Below, piece by piece: positions 28,833-43,500 of a stretch of 64,000 bases of DNA; the stretch's first letter is position 1, and each line of letters begins with the position of its first letter. The stretch is from NCBI GenBank assembly GCA_037389465.1, contig JAZARR010000213.1:5624501-5688500 (forward strand). The letters are read 5' to 3'. The stretch comes from Baylisascaris procyonis (lineage: Eukaryota; Nematoda; Chromadorea; Rhabditida; Ascarididae). A model generated the notes under the pieces. It was given only the letters and a program-made list of their open reading frames with translations. It searched no databases and was not told where the DNA came from. The position numbers were made by a program, and so were the translations under genes.

Positions 28833-31800
28833 GTGCGCTCTAAGTCATCGACGCACTACTCGACACTGCTAGCTATCAGCATTGGCTGCTTTACATCAAC
28901 TCTTGCTTTAATCCGACTGCGCTTTGAAGTGCATTGTTAACCTACGACATGTGCCGCTAACTGGGCACCAGCCGAATCGTTTATCCGAGAAGACGGATGG
29001 GCTGCCTGGCAAATGAACAATTAAACAACCTTCCCGTGGATACTTGTTGACGAATAGGGTTGGATGCTAGGCTTCCGAAATAATGACCGTTTTCTCGAAT
29101 CACTTTTGTGATAACTTGCGAAATTTTGAAAATTTGGCCAACGCTCGCATTCCATTACACATAGAAAGTGAACATATGACGGATGCTAATAATTTTTGGA
29201 TCTGAATTCTCACCTCATCAAACAGTTGGAAAGTCGTTTGCATTCGTTGCAGCTTCATTGCATGCGTGCATGCGTGCATTTTGCGTGCGTCCCGTAGCGT
29301 TGCTCTGTTTGCAGGCAACTATAAATCATTTATTGATGGCAATGATCGAACGTTTGTTGTTTGTTGTATTCTCGTGGACAATACGTTTTTTATGAAATGC
29401 GCATTGTTGGCAAAGGTTCAGATCTGTCAACGATGAAATTTTAGATAGAATTGATTCTTCATAAATTATGAGAAAATGTGATCAATATAGGAATTTTTGA
29501 GGAAATTCCAGTTGAATGAAATAATATTGAGTTTGGAGATCGTCACGAGAATCTGTGTTCCATCGAGTGAGGAACTGCTCAAAACCACTGATGAGAAAGC
29601 AATCTGCTGTTTTTTCCAGCCAACATAAATGCCAACTTCCAGTCATTTTTTAAAATCACGAATATGTGTCACCATCGCACTTCTTCAGGTAACATTGAAA
29701 TTAACATAATGAACATCATTTAGAAGCGCTATCGAAATCAGTGAGGTTTTGCTTTGGTAGTATAAACGTTTAACAGTGGCCAAAAATGCCTTTAGAAATA
29801 CTCTCTGCATCCTCAAAAGACTTGTTATCTTTCTTTTCTGTGGTTATTGAAAAGCATTTTCATGAAGGTCATCGAATTGTTTTCTTAATGGCCGGAAGCC
29901 TAATTCTTTCGTAGAGATTTTATTTGTCAGTGTGGTTGCATTTGTGACGTACATACAATATACGACCAAGAATGTCTTTTCGTTAGTGATCGAAATCCTA
30001 ACTTCCGGAATTTATGGCATTTCTCAATACGATGCGCCTCAAGCTCTTTGCTAATTACACTTCCGCCTTCTTTCAAACATACTTCTTCTGTAATCCGTTC
30101 GCTGTTCTCATCTTCACATACATTCTGAGGATAGTTCACTCCAAACTACGAAATACCACTTTCCCGTTTAGAAGTAAACTGTTATAATTTCCACAACGGA
30201 TGATCTCATTCTCGCCTTTCTATGTTATATGTGACAAGAACTCACAGGTTGTACTGACACTTCCCATTGGGATTATATCGTTTTGCCGAATATCATAACT
30301 TTTCAATGGGTAAGCACTTCGCAGGTGGCAAAAAAACTCTGATACAGGTCTTTGCTATGTGTTGCCCGCGCAATGGCATCTCTTTCGTCGCTGAACAACG
30401 CTCAACAGTTGGTCAGCTAAAACTAAAATTTTTCCTTTTTAAGTGATATTCACTGTTTAGAAGATTGATACAAATACATTTCAAATTCGTATCACTTAGG
30501 TGATCAAAAGATAATAAGATTTCTTTTTTCCATCGCCTTTAATTTCCAATTCGATTCCAATATGTATCGATGTTGTTTCCCATATCTGCAAATAAGAAGA
30601 AGGCTGGTAGTAATTAGAATGTATTCAGCATTGATGAGTGTAATCAATTCAGTTTAAATTAAATTAATTTAATCGATTCCAACTTGATTCAACTCAGTGG
30701 AGAATTTTTATTGATCATTATGAATGCAACTATTGTTTTAAGGCTTCAGAGTTTAAAAGTTTTCATTTTGCGCAATAACGATGGATAGAAAGTGTGGAAA
30801 CCACTAGCGGATTATTTTTGAGCCACGATGAGTGAGAAATATGCCAATATGGAAAATCTAGACGCACATCAAATGGCCTTTTTGCAATCATTGATAAATC
30901 ATTTCAACAACAAATTCACAATCTTAAAGTGTCAACTCAGCTAATTTATTCAAAAATTTCATCTTTTCTAGCAAATGATCTTCATGCGCTTATGCAGATT
31001 TCCCTCAGGGCAATCATTTTACAATAGAGGAGCCATTTTTTTAGGACACATTCATGAGGAATTTCAAGTTATAATCAATTAATGTATATGGTGATATATC
31101 AAATAAAGAAAATTCTTCCATCGAAAAATGTGCTAATCGAACAAATTTTCGTTTAAAGATTTAACTCAAAAATGATCCACTAACTTCGATTTAACTCAAT
31201 TATTAATCGCATTAATTGCTACTTATCATTTTTATTACACTTTAGTTGTATTGTTTTTCACATGGTTCAGTTTTCTCTTTGTTATTTATTTCATCGTTTT
31301 TATTTCTCTCTCCCCTTGCATTTCTTTTCTCATCATCACTTTCCATATTCTTTTGTTGTTTCTCAATAGTAGCTTTTCGTCTCCTTCTTGTTGAATATTG
31401 CAAATACGTCTTCTGTTTTCAGTACTTTTGCGTACTCCTTTTCAATTCACATACGTCCTCATTTCTGATCGATCGTTTATAGCATATTAAAGTGGCTATG
31501 TAAACTAAAACTTCATTTTTGTTTTCTCAGTGTTCATTACTTGCCAATGTTGTTGGCGTTAATGTTCCTTCATTCAAGAAGTGCTGGATTTGCTAGTGTT
31601 GTCTACATGGGGTGGAGGCAGAGGATGGGCGAGGGAGGAGTGGATTTTCATTGTGAGAGACAAGGGAAAAGCGGAGGTCCATGTGTCAACGGTTAGCGCC
31701 ACCACCGAGGAGTTGCTATCTTTCAAAATGCTCGAGCATCGAGAACGATAGGTGGCTCAGTAGAATATGACATGAGCAGACGATTTGAACGGCCAATTGC

Positions 31801-34800
31801 CTAGAAACGTGGTATCGGTGTTGACATTATTCGCCGCCAGTAAGCTCCTTGAAATCTATGATTCAAGAATTTTACACATCATAACTTTTTCACTAACTTT
31901 TCTCGAAAGCTTACACTTGATTTGTTTCTACGTGCACTTTATTTCCTATTTTTCTGTGCTCTATATTCCTTTCCATGGTCATGATGTCATTTCGACAATG
32001 CCTCGCCCTTGACTGTGAATGGCATTTATCTGCAGAGACAAAACTTTATTAATGCCTCTTCATATTCTCTTCTTCTCATCTCTTTAAACAAATCATTGAG
32101 CATCTTCTTGCAAAGACAAAATGATGACAACGTCATGTCTATATGTCATTGTAGTTGTGTATTCTTGTCCACATGTTCAGTTGTTCCATCCCCGCAATCA
32201 CTGAGAGTTGTCAAGTTCGATCCGTATAATGCATTTTCATCATAAGATGAGCTCTTCACCGTGATATTTACACATCGAGTATAACTATATGTTTTGAAGA
32301 ACTTAAAAAATTTTGCGTGCATTTTGTACCGGTTTGATTTCGTTCTACATCGATTTATCTTCAAGAAAACGAATAATTTCTGCAAGAATTTTGCTTTTGC
32401 CATTTCAGATTCTTTGGCATAGTTCTTCACTTGTTCACGAATACAAAAATTTATCAGGAACACAGTTCGTTGAAAACTATTCGCGACATATGGACATTAT
32501 CCCTTCACTTATTTTAGAACCGACAGGAGTGAACAACTAATTTTTTGCAGAAGGCTTGCGTGAGTAATTACTCGACGTTAAAATATGCATGGATCATAAC
32601 AGATGCTACACTACTTGGCAATTTGCCACAGTGTTAGAGGTGTTGAGTGGAATTATAGAAGTACGCATCGTTGTAAAGAACACTCAACGTGTGCAGTATT
32701 CGTATGTTCTATGTTGTCTCAATAAAGCATCAAATATCGTCGAATATGTTCATAATTGTTTTCATACGAGCTGCACAACTCTTCCGATTACTGACGCATT
32801 TTGTTGAGGAGGGTGGGAGAAGGGAAAGGGAAGGGGTTATAAAGATCGTGAACTGTGTCGGATGCTCGTAGCAATGCAACATCAAAGATAAAAGGAAGAA
32901 AAGAGCGCTTTTGTTTTAGTTAAATGTACTATTGATATTCGAAGTTTAGAGGCAGCTGTATCGAGATGATGTGATGTTCCATCTTTTTAAGCACTTCCTT
33001 AGCTCGAGAAGATAATGAAGCGTTGGCAGCAGCTGTGTGTCTATGCTGTGCTCATTCCTGCTGGCTATGTGTTTTGATTACGCTCGATCTTCATCCGTAT
33101 TGTTGAAAATGTTTGTTGTTGCTCTCTTTCCTCTTTTCATCGACTTTCAATCTCAACAATAAAAGTTTCACTATTGAAAAAACCTTTTTTAATGTGAAAT
33201 TATATTCGTTTTTTTATGTGTCGTTGTATCCTTCACGTCAAACCGGCTGCGTTTATGAAAAGCGTTTAAATAATATTGATGACAATGAATACTTTAGTAT
33301 CTTTGATTACTTTTGCATATCGAACATATTTTTCAATATATATATTCGCTATGTGAAAATTGCGATTGCATGACGTTACCACATGCAGAGATAAAACGAA
33401 AATATTATGCAACGAGATTGCTGCAAATTACAATTGTATTGATCGAAATGATTATATTTTCGAATCGACTTATTGCAGATCTCCTACCATCAAAGTGTGT
33501 AATGATTTCCGTCATTGAATACTGCCACTTGGGTCGGAGGAGGGGGAGGAGGAGGAGGGAAGAAAAGAATTTCATTTCAGCCACTCTTCATAAATCATTC
33601 TGCGTATTCTAAAGTGTTTAAAAAATCGACTCCAATCTACAATACCGTCGTACTCTATATGCATGTTGTGATTAAGTTCGACCAGCGTTTCATCTTCTCT
33701 ATATAGTAATTTCTAACGTTGCAACTTTATCCTAAAGTAGCGTTTTGTGGGAAACATTCTTGGGATCCTTTTATTTTTCAAATTTTTAAATTTTTTTCAT
33801 ACGTTAATTTTTATTCTTCATTTTTTCTATTTTTAAATCATTATTTATTTTTGCACTTTCAAAATTATCAGATTTTTAAGACGATGAGATTTTTTGCTCA
33901 ATACTTAAGCGATTTCTCCTAGCGATAACACTTCTATTTTTAGGCGACTCATAAATTTAGCTTATGTCCATAAAAGAAATAGCAGTTGCTCGGATCTCCG
34001 CTGGAATTAAGCAACTAATGTCACTTTTTCCCACTGCTTGCAAATGCATGCAAATGGCATAAAATCTATGGCGTCATTTGACGTCATCGGAATTTCTTCG
34101 TGTTGAATCTCTCATTATGTGAACATGAGCGATGGTGAATTTATGTACATATTGCAGTTTCCCTTGGGTTATGATTCACAATACTGATAGTAATATGTAG
34201 TGTTGTCAACAAGCAATGTTGCTAACAAGAGTTATCGTCTTGCAAGAATGGCCCACATCATTCAAGTTGTTGTTGGCTGCTAAATTGATTCACTGCATCT
34301 CACTAAGTTTATGAAAGGAAACCATCGTTTTTATGTATTGGATGATGTCATATCGAGTGTATTTGTGAAGCGGATAAGTCTACGAAACTATGAGTTCTCC
34401 AAGTATACGATAGTGTTGTGAAATTTCCCACCAAGACTTCTGCAGATTCCTACTCTCTGATTTTCTCGCTCATATAGATGGCGAAAACGTTCGTTTCAAA
34501 CAATCCTCAACATTTGATCATAAAAACTTTTATAGAATAGCATATTGCAACGAAAAGTGCAAATGTCATAGTTGAATAGCTTAGAGAATGCTGTTTTGGA
34601 ATGCAATGATTTCAATTCATCAACGCTTTATATTCGGTTGTTGTTCGAACAGGATTAATTGTAATGCACTCTATTGCTAATATGCATAAAAACGCTTGGT
34701 TTGAAATCGAATGGAAATATTCGTTTGCCCTAGAATACACAACGCGTTTGCAGAAGTCTGAAGGCCGATCGCAACTTTCCACTCAAAACCTCCGCTGCGC

Positions 34801-36473
34801 AAAGGCTTGACGGCACTTCCTGTCTGTTGTCATTAAATGAGGTGTTTTATTGAAAGGAGGGAGGGGGATGTGTAGAGAATAATACCATATTCGGATAAAC
34901 AATTCACAGCGACCGACCTGATGTTTCGATGCGGATAAGTGTTGTGATGTGAGTGCGCAAGGATGAGCAATAAGTGCGCGTGGTGCAGAGCGCTGCCAAC
35001 TTCCGGTCTCGTAGCAGTGCATTTAATGGGTGCATCCCAATGGATTATGACGCATCAGCCTCACAACCTACACGCGCATATTGCTTCGGTCTCTCTTATC
35101 TCATTGACGACTTCTACGTTTCGTTCTGAATTATTCACTTCTTTTTTGCGCCACTTAATTCAGCTCAGCAATATGAGTACCTATGCAGACTCTATGCAGA
35201 TTTGTTTTTTTTTTTAGTGTTCCATTGAAGACAATAAAATCAAATGTAATAAAGAAGAGAAGAAAGGTTTTATCGGGGAATGTGGTCAACAAGTGTGAAA
35301 GAACGATGATATTAGTATTTTAAAATAAGTTCCTTCCGTTAACATCACATGAAGAAATAAACGGAAGTGAAGTTAAAAAAAAATTTAAGGGTTCGCCGAA
35401 ACACTCAAAACCAGAAAGAAAAATTCCTTGCATTGATTCAGACAGAACTGAATTCCGTTGAGCATATAATCATAAGCCCTCTGTCTGCCAAAACGAATAA
35501 TAAAACGTGCCTAGCGAAATTAGCAGTTCCAGTTTTTCGACTATGAAAGGCATCGTCTTTTGACATTTTAATTGCACAGTATAAGAAGCAAATCAAACAA
35601 CGACTTTTTGCAAACAAGCTGGGAAGCACTGAAGGAATTGGCAAGAAGGCTGCATAATTAGGGAAGGTGAAATCTTTGGGAAAGTATTGTGAAATGGGAT
35701 CAATGGAGAAGTGGTGGAGCCGAACTTCATTTACGAACAGGCTGTAGTTATTTAATGATAACAATATAAGAAACAACGCTATAAACAAAGCGAGAAAGAC
35801 GTTTCTCTTTCTGTGTGCTTTTGTATTTTTGGATATTTATACATAGGCTGTTATATGCTTAGCGGAAACATTTGAATGACTTGAAACATAGTGAGTTGAA
35901 ACTGATATTGTTAGTGGAAGTTTTTTATTATTAATCTCATCATATTTCAAAGTATATAGGTGGAATTATAGTAGGAAAGATTCATTGTGAAAATTCATTC
36001 GTTAGCAATAATATTCGCTAGCAAACAGTTGATTTAAAAAAAGGAGAGAGGATGAACAAATACGCAGTAATCATTTCTTTCTTCGAATGTTATGTCCAAA
36101 AAAAACTTTGAAACAATAGAGCAATTGTCATCTTTTACACTGTGCAAGGAAGTAGTCGTTTTCGGTGAATTGTGAGTGAAGCTATGAGAAGTGGCAAATT
36201 GCACATTTTCATTTCCTCTTCCAGTTGAAATCCTTTAAGTTACAACTTATTATATGTTTTTTCTCGACTTTTTCGTCATAAAAACTTTCTATTCCTTACT
36301 CACTTCCTGTTCAATTTTTGAGAAGAGAGTACTTTGCAGCTAACAATAAAACAGAACGAGTTTTTGACTACTTTATTTGAAAAAATTCGTAGGATAACTT
36401 TGTCATAAAAGCACGCACTAGATTTGTTGTAGTAAATCAATGCTTTTATAATTTGTGCCATTCATAGTTACAG

Positions 36474-36661
36474 ATTTAAAGATTAACTACTGCAGTGAAG
36501 AGGAAAAGGAGGAAAGGCTGATATCCGCTCGAGCGTCTGTCACCATTAGCCGTGATGAGAGTGAGCCCACTACCGACACAATATGCGCGATGTCCACACA
36601 GCCGCATTCCATCAAAAGACGAACCTTTCAATCAAGCCTTCCTCGAATGAACACCTTTTAA
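36474..36661 (+). CDS. Candidate 3'-terminal exon, acidic then Ser/Thr-rich tail
   Basis: After the acceptor ATAGTTACAG the frame (entered in phase 1) reads LKINYCSEEEKEERLISARA, then SVTISRDESEPTTDTICAMS, and ends SSLPRMNTF with TAA at 36659-36661. Charge pattern and G+C content are clearly more protein-like than in the flanks, and only this frame is attractive. Such a tail would suit the cytoplasmic end of a membrane protein, but that is a guess. No upstream exon could be joined to it, so the gene, if real, has very large introns or is a relic. Confidence 0.35.
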
Positions 36662-38469
36662 AACATTTTAGAACAAAATAATTCCTGCTTGCCTTTTCAA
36701 CAGTCTGATTTCCTCGAATACCTCTCCTTCCTCATCCCCTCAAATTTACACAAAACAAAAGCATTAAAGACCTGCATGAGTAAAGGCCTGTCTTGGTATG
36801 ATATGTAGCGTCCATTTACAGGCATGCTTACCGCTTCACAATACTCTTCAAGTGCTACTTTTTGTAAGCGCAGCTAGCAAATTTTTCTAAAGAAAATTAA
36901 GACTTTTCCGTCTTCAATGACCTTCTCAGAAATGTTGTAAGTTATACCCGGGATTCTTTGAGGGAAAATAAGGATAACTTCTCATTTATAAGGAAATAAA
37001 TTCTTATGTTTTGAAGTAAATCAAAACCAACCATCTTTAAAATAAACTTCCACCTCCCATATATTTTGTCAGTTGTTTTGGATTCATCATATATTTTCGG
37101 CTGCAGGTCACCTCTATTATATATATTTATGCGCGATAGAAATAGCTGCTGAATGCAGTATGTTTCAAACATTTTACTCGATTAGGCTGCAGCATATCTC
37201 TGATTTGTCAAACTATTGCAATGAATTTTGCAAAGATCATCAAAGGCGTTGCATTTGCAGTTTGCGAAACATCTCATCAAATATGTGGAATTTATTGAAA
37301 TATTACATTAGTGATGTGTTTATTTTTAATCTCCGGTGATATTGCAATTGCGATCGAAATAATTTATTCAAGCATATTGCAGACAAAATCTGATCCATTG
37401 AATTACTTGAATTCTATTTAGTTTGTTTGCTGAATTCGAAAGTATCACCGCTGTTGGATTCGTTTATTTTCCAGATGTTGGCGGTGTTGAAAAATATTAA
37501 CCAGCCATATGTGACATTAATCATTTTCTCTATGTGTCTTAAAACTTTTTGTTTGATCGGAAAGGTCCTAAAAAGTTCAAAGTCTGAAGTCGCAGTTCAA
37601 ATTCATATGCGTCAATCGCTAGTGCATTAAAAATCGATTTTATGCAAAAGATTGGAAAAAAATATGGCTATTGGCACTGAGCAATGGCTTATGCTGATTG
37701 AGTTTGGAAAAAAATGTCTCACCTGATGAACGAATGAAAGTGAGGAGGAATAATCATGGTATGAAATTCGAACTAGCACATTTATTTTCTACGATAATTT
37801 ATATAAAGTTCTACATTTGCGTTAAATTTTTGTCCGGTATTTTCAATAGCTAGTACTATTTCTAAGTCGCTACTCCATGCTTTGCTTCTTTAACGCCATA
37901 TCTTGCCTGTTAAAGATGATATATTAACTAAAAAATGACATTAACCAAAGTCTTTTTATCGTTGAAGGAAAAATTTGTCCTCAGTACAGTCTCTTTTTCT
38001 TTAATGATATAGTTGTTGATAAATATGCGAGATATCGAGATGCTTTCTGCAATTTTATAACTAGATTGCTTTATGGACTTGCAGGTTATACAACTTGAAC
38101 CGTTGTTGTGTTTAACTAGGAAAACAATAATTTCGAAACTTTGACAAAAAATTGCAACATGAAGTGGGATATTTTTATATGAATGATTACATTTGTGTTA
38201 CATAAACTAAAGTAGGAGAATGCATCAAGTGAAACAAGTTAGAGACCTCTGAAGCTCACACTGTAGTATAGTGAAAGCGAAAACTGCAAGTGAAGGTGTA
38301 CGAAGCCCAAATGAATTAGTTTCTCAAAACATATGTAAGTGCCGCACGAGTGCGAACATATGGTTGGTAAAAGCTTAATCGCTTTTACCTTATAACAGTT
38401 GTGATGCTTCTGAAAGTCCAAGCGAAGGTCGCTATCTGTGTGGAGGGATTGCGTATGCTCCGGACCGAA

Positions 38470-38522
38470 AGTTTATTTGAGAGGGGGGGGAGGAGGAGAG
38501 GAGAAGAAGAGTTGGAGGGAGG
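38470..38522 (+). repeat. Polypurine tract with G9 run
   Basis: About 50 bases almost wholly G and A, beginning with a run of nine G followed by GGA/GAA units. Such tracts can form triplex or G-quadruplex structures; this is known of the sequence class and not shown here. Confidence 0.8.
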
Positions 38523-40422
38523 ATGTTACTGCAAATGCAAGCATATTGTGCTCAAAGAGATGCCGATGTGTCGTATCTGATAAATAAAGCGGTGGATTTA
38601 CGCATCGATAAGCCCGGAAGGTATCGTCGAACGGGTCGTGTTCTCTCATTTTAAGCGCCTCACAGATTGCATAGTTGCCATACGCCTCTTATGAGCTCAC
38701 CATATGTATTTGCTTCACCCACTTTGTGCCACATTCCCCTATTCACACTGATCATCACACCTCTCTCATCCTAACTCACTTCAGCCTCTCTCTCCTCGCA
38801 CTATCTCAACCAGAAGAGATTCTCTCAGTTCCTGTGTCCTCTAGGCGTCGTGATGTCCTTTCCTCCATACGAGAATATAATTTTCGTTGCTGCTCTCTGT
38901 TCATACTCTTGGCTATATTCGTACCGATACATACAATGGAAAATATCCGCTTTCACTCATATTGCTTCAAATTTTCTTTCATTTTCAGTTTCGTCAATAA
39001 TATTCTTAGAAACGATATAAATAACGATGATCTGTTGTGGTCTTCACTCGTGTGCATTATTTCGGATTGTTAATGTTACTAAAGAAATCATTTACTTTGT
39101 TATTGATGCGTTCATAATTTCTATATTCTTTGTAACTTCCAAATTTTTCATACATTTTTTTATATCTTCCCGGACATTTGATCTTTATGCAAATTTCACA
39201 AGTTTATATTTTAGAGTATGTAAGTGTTATTTTGTGATAAATCAGCTCTGTTCTCAAATATGACAGAATATTATGGATGAAGCAGATTTGGACCTTGTTA
39301 AAGCGCTTTCTTGCATCGCTCCTTATGAACTGATTCTATTTTTTTTTCAACTACTGATGGAAATAATATGCGTGATTTTCTTTAGTGCAGTCCATAATAA
39401 CATTAAGAACGACTAAGTAATTGTCAAACAAATGAAGGATTCCATTAAATTGAATTTAACTATTCGAAACAAATTTATTTTTTTCATATTCCTCAGTAGC
39501 AATGGAAAATTCATATCGCATTAAGCACAATTCACTATAGCAATAACGATTAAATGGTGAATGGATGCTGTTGCGGTAATTGAAGAAACATATTAAGCTC
39601 TAAAAAGTGTTAAATCTAGAGAGGAAGCTGTAGAAGAAAATCAAAAAAGAAACTTTAAGGCGGTTGCAATCAGCAAAGGAAGAGAGTTTTTGCTCTTTAC
39701 TGCTCTAAGAAAGATGCTCGCAAAGAGGTTTCATAAATAATTTTCACATTCTTTTAACTGATGGTTTTTCTGCAAACTGAAAAAACAATAGTTAAATTCC
39801 AATGAAAGAAAACATAAAATCGCTCGAATGAGCATCGAACAAGTCTGTCTGACTATGAATACGACAGACATTGCGTAAAATTGAATGAAACATTGGAAAA
39901 TAAGAGGAAATAGACGTTGAGACCTTCCAAAATGAACCGTAAAAAATCGCGTAAATTCATGTTGATATTCAGTGGAAATGTTGTTGGTGAAATAAAATCG
40001 TTGATAGAAGTAACGATAGAAGATAATGAGTGGAAAATATTTATGACATTTGTACCTCAAAGAGAAAAAAATCGTCGCTGAGAGCTTTTTCTTATTAGAA
40101 ATAGCTTTATTGTAATTTTGGAAATAGAAACGACAATGTAAATTCTTTACTTTGCTGCTTACTTCATCTCCATAGAGAGCTAATCACTAAAAAGCTATTA
40201 CGTTTCAAATTGCATTAGAATACGACTTCCTTTCACCTCATCTCTCCACCTCCACCCTCAGTTGTGTCGTTTGATTGTCCGAAACCTCTAGAATTTTATC
40301 TTTGATCTCTGCGCTCACATATCACTACCAATGGGCGACCAACAGTGCTAAGAAATTTGATTTCTCTGCGTTTTATGTATGGTCGTTTCCTAAAACTTGG
40401 GTTAAAAACGCCGTGAAATGGA

Positions 40423-40503
40423 AGATGAGGGAGGAGGGATAGGAGAGAAGGATGCGGCAGGGAGAGGAGATGGAAGGAGGAGGAGGAGGAGGGGAAGAAA
40501 GGA
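40423..40503 (+). repeat. 80-base polypurine tract with (GGA)n core
   Basis: About 80 bases with very few pyrimidines, including a (GGA) run near 40475-40492. It is the longest of several G/A-rich tracts lying on the plus strand. A short TA run follows at 40504-40517. Confidence 0.85.
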
Positions 40504-43500
40504 TGTATATATATATAACTCATTCTGAATTATTGCGCTACGATGGTTTCTGTTCATGTAAAGAGCCGAGGTAGATCTGACGGCAGTCTCAGAATTTTTA
40601 GAAAAATAGAACCAGTCTTTCCCGGTAATATTTCATTTTAGGGTTTTCGATCCCACATAAGAAGGAGGTTGTGCTGTCAAAAGAGGATAAATATGTAAAT
40701 CTCCTTGTATGCGTATTGAATCCTTAATTCGTTGACATCAAATGGAGCTCATGAAATACATTTATTTGTAATGAAATTCTGGGTCGTTTCTTCTTCATTC
40801 ATTAGTAAATAACTGATTCAGGGTAGTAATATTCCTTAAATAACACTATTCAACTTTGCCGAGTTGATAACGATTGGTCGCAGAAGTGAGATAAAAGATT
40901 CGTGGAATCGATATGCTGCAGATACTATCCTCTAATATGCAACTTGAAACTATCAATGAACACTTTTATATAGCCAAAACTCATCGTAAAAAGTGCAGAG
41001 CAAAGAAATTGGTTTGTTGTGAACAGAGACGCAAGTATTGAATGAACCATCGACATACACCATAGAACACTTGCCATTCAAATTCTTTGGAGTTGGAAGA
41101 ATAATTTACATGGATATATACTCCTGAAGCAGAAAATCAGTCACAGTAAAGTATGGAAATCATTACTTTGTAATGAATCAATCGAAGCGCAATTGTTTTA
41201 GTATTTCTTTTCTCAGTCCTCGCAATCTTGAGCAGTTTTAATGTAAAACTGCAAATAAAAGCTCATATGTAGTTTTGAGAAAAACTAAAAAAGGAAAAGA
41301 AAGACAGTAAGAGTGCTTCAGTGCCTTCCTATACGATAATTCTTATTACTTTCACTCTTGATGTTTTATTTCATTCTAAGAGGAGCTAGCACTATTTCCC
41401 TTTGGATATTTATAAGAGTTTATTAGCTAAAATTAAGGGGTTTAGCTGAACTCAGCATGCCTTCGAGGATATAATCTTAAATCGCTTGTCTCCTATAAAG
41501 AGAGCCGAGCGACGAGTGTAAAGAAAATTTTATGGCTGAGATAGCGCATCTTTCGGTTTCATTCTAGGCGCTAAGCTCAAATACGATAACAGTAGATCCG
41601 ATGCATTGAGGGGTAAGCTGCAGCTGTCATATCTTTTATGGTTGACTCATTAAATCGCATCTACTCGTTTGCGTGCTTCTAGTCGTTTCATTATTTCGTG
41701 CCCCCTTTCAGTTATATTTTGAGATTTTGTTACATAGAGTCTCATTTCTTGCTTAAATGTTGTATTTGCATAACACCTCTCCTGTTATACTTCAAGCATC
41801 GGTGGAAAGTATTGCAAATACGAGTAATGTTTTAGGATGAAAGCTAAGAATGCAAGCGGTATAACTGAGAGATGAATTGAATACTTTCTGAATTCGGATT
41901 TGAAGTTCAACTTACAATAAAATCCTTAGTGAATCTACTACTGAAAAGGTTAAGCAACAACGTTTTCGTTGCATGAGTGTTTAGCAATATTACAAAAGTT
42001 GTCGTTGCAATAGAAAGAATTATTATATATTCTGCAAGCAATTGCTACGAGCAATATTCCGTACCATTAATAAAATATACAAACTAAAAATACCAAAAAA
42101 AGCACATATATCTACAATTTTTTCATTAGAAAATAATTTTTTATAAGAATTTATTCCACATGAATAGCATTAATGAGAGATGTTACTGCCGAATTATATA
42201 ATTTTTTTGAGCGACGCAGTGTTAATAATATTAATTTGTTGGCGATATTCCGTTATACAGAGACCGATATTGAATTTGCTAGAATTTTCAAATGGTTAAC
42301 AAAGTCCAATATGAAAATCAACCACAAAAGCGATTTATTTCGATGAAAATTTTACAGTGCTTTAATGCTTCATCGTAAAGAACTTATGCTGAAAGCGAGA
42401 GTAAATTTGACTGAGAAGAAAAATATGCGTAAGATTTGTGACTATGCAAACTTGAAATGAGACAAATAAATGTGCATTTATGCAACGATTATTTAATACC
42501 GAGCATTCAATGGAATTTTTAAAACATTTAATAGAAGTAAAACAATTCCGCCGTATTGCTTTATGGCTTGCTTTGAATAAGCTCTATATTTTTACCATAT
42601 GTTTTCTACCATATATTTTCGAATTCCTTACATACAATTCATTTCCTATTTCAAGCAGAGTAGGAGATGGCAGTATGATGTTTTTATAATTTTTATGTAA
42701 CAGTGACAAACATCGTGCTCAAATGACAATGAAATTGTATGAATTCATAAATTCCATTCCCATTCTCATTTCCTTTTAGTACACAAAGGCAAGCTTAGAC
42801 GCAACTTATCGATATATGTCTCGTTCTTCACTTAAGCCGAAGCCGCCTTGAGTTTTAATGATTTTCCGTTAGCGCTATACGTGGTGCGCTATGATCAGAA
42901 GTTTTTCGATCTGATAAGAAGGCGGGCTCCAAACATTCAGAGGAAATAGATTCGATAGATGGGCATGTAACCAGGTGTGAAGTAAGTTGGATCATATCGA
43001 GAGTAGAGTGACATCAGATATGCTATATCCCTCCACATGAAGTGAGACTAGCTGCGTCAAATGCTTGCACACCTCCATTCATTGTTTGCGTTGTTGCCCA
43101 TCCATCTTCTATGCACATTGCAGTGCCACACAGCGACTGCATTTATTACAGTCACACTTGCTATTTGCTGCGCCGAATTTTTAGTGAGTTTCCCGTTTTC
43201 ATTTCACTATAGCATTTGCTTATAAGCTTATTAAGAAGGTAGTATCGTACTGCAAAATTCAGTGATCGTATCAACAGAATTGATCTATTACTTATAGAAG
43301 ATATTTTTCCAATCTATTCTTTAGAATCATTAATTTTGCATGATAACTGGCAAAAGAATATTGATTTTTAAAGTGAAAAGAAGCGATGGATCATTATATT
43401 GGAGGGTTGAAAGCGATAGGGGATCACAAAACGGTATACGCCTTTGCATTTCTATCTAGCAGACGAGCTGTTTGCATGAATTATCAACTAAGAACAAATT

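Larger units (their letters stand above)
26367..36473. other. No gene recognised apart from isolated exon-like segments
   Basis: Between 26.4 and 30.2 kb base composition is less AT-rich and several overlapping frames on both strands look equally plausible (for example 29.93-30.18 kb), so none can be chosen. An 8-bp tandem of GCATGCGT lies at about 29260-29279. From 30.4 to 36.4 kb the sequence is AT-rich with T-rich hydrophobic frames that I regard as chance. G/A-rich tracts lie at 31606-31645, 32805-32840, 33525-33570 and 34853-34870. Confidence 0.35.

Noticed and set aside
29927..30180. Minus-strand frame with charged residues (ERITEEVCLKEGG)
   Set aside because: Two plus-strand frames over the same bases look equally protein-like, so no strand can be chosen.
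38675..39073. A 132-codon plus-strand frame
   Set aside because: It arises from a pyrimidine-rich tract, with no recognisable domain and no supporting splice sites.
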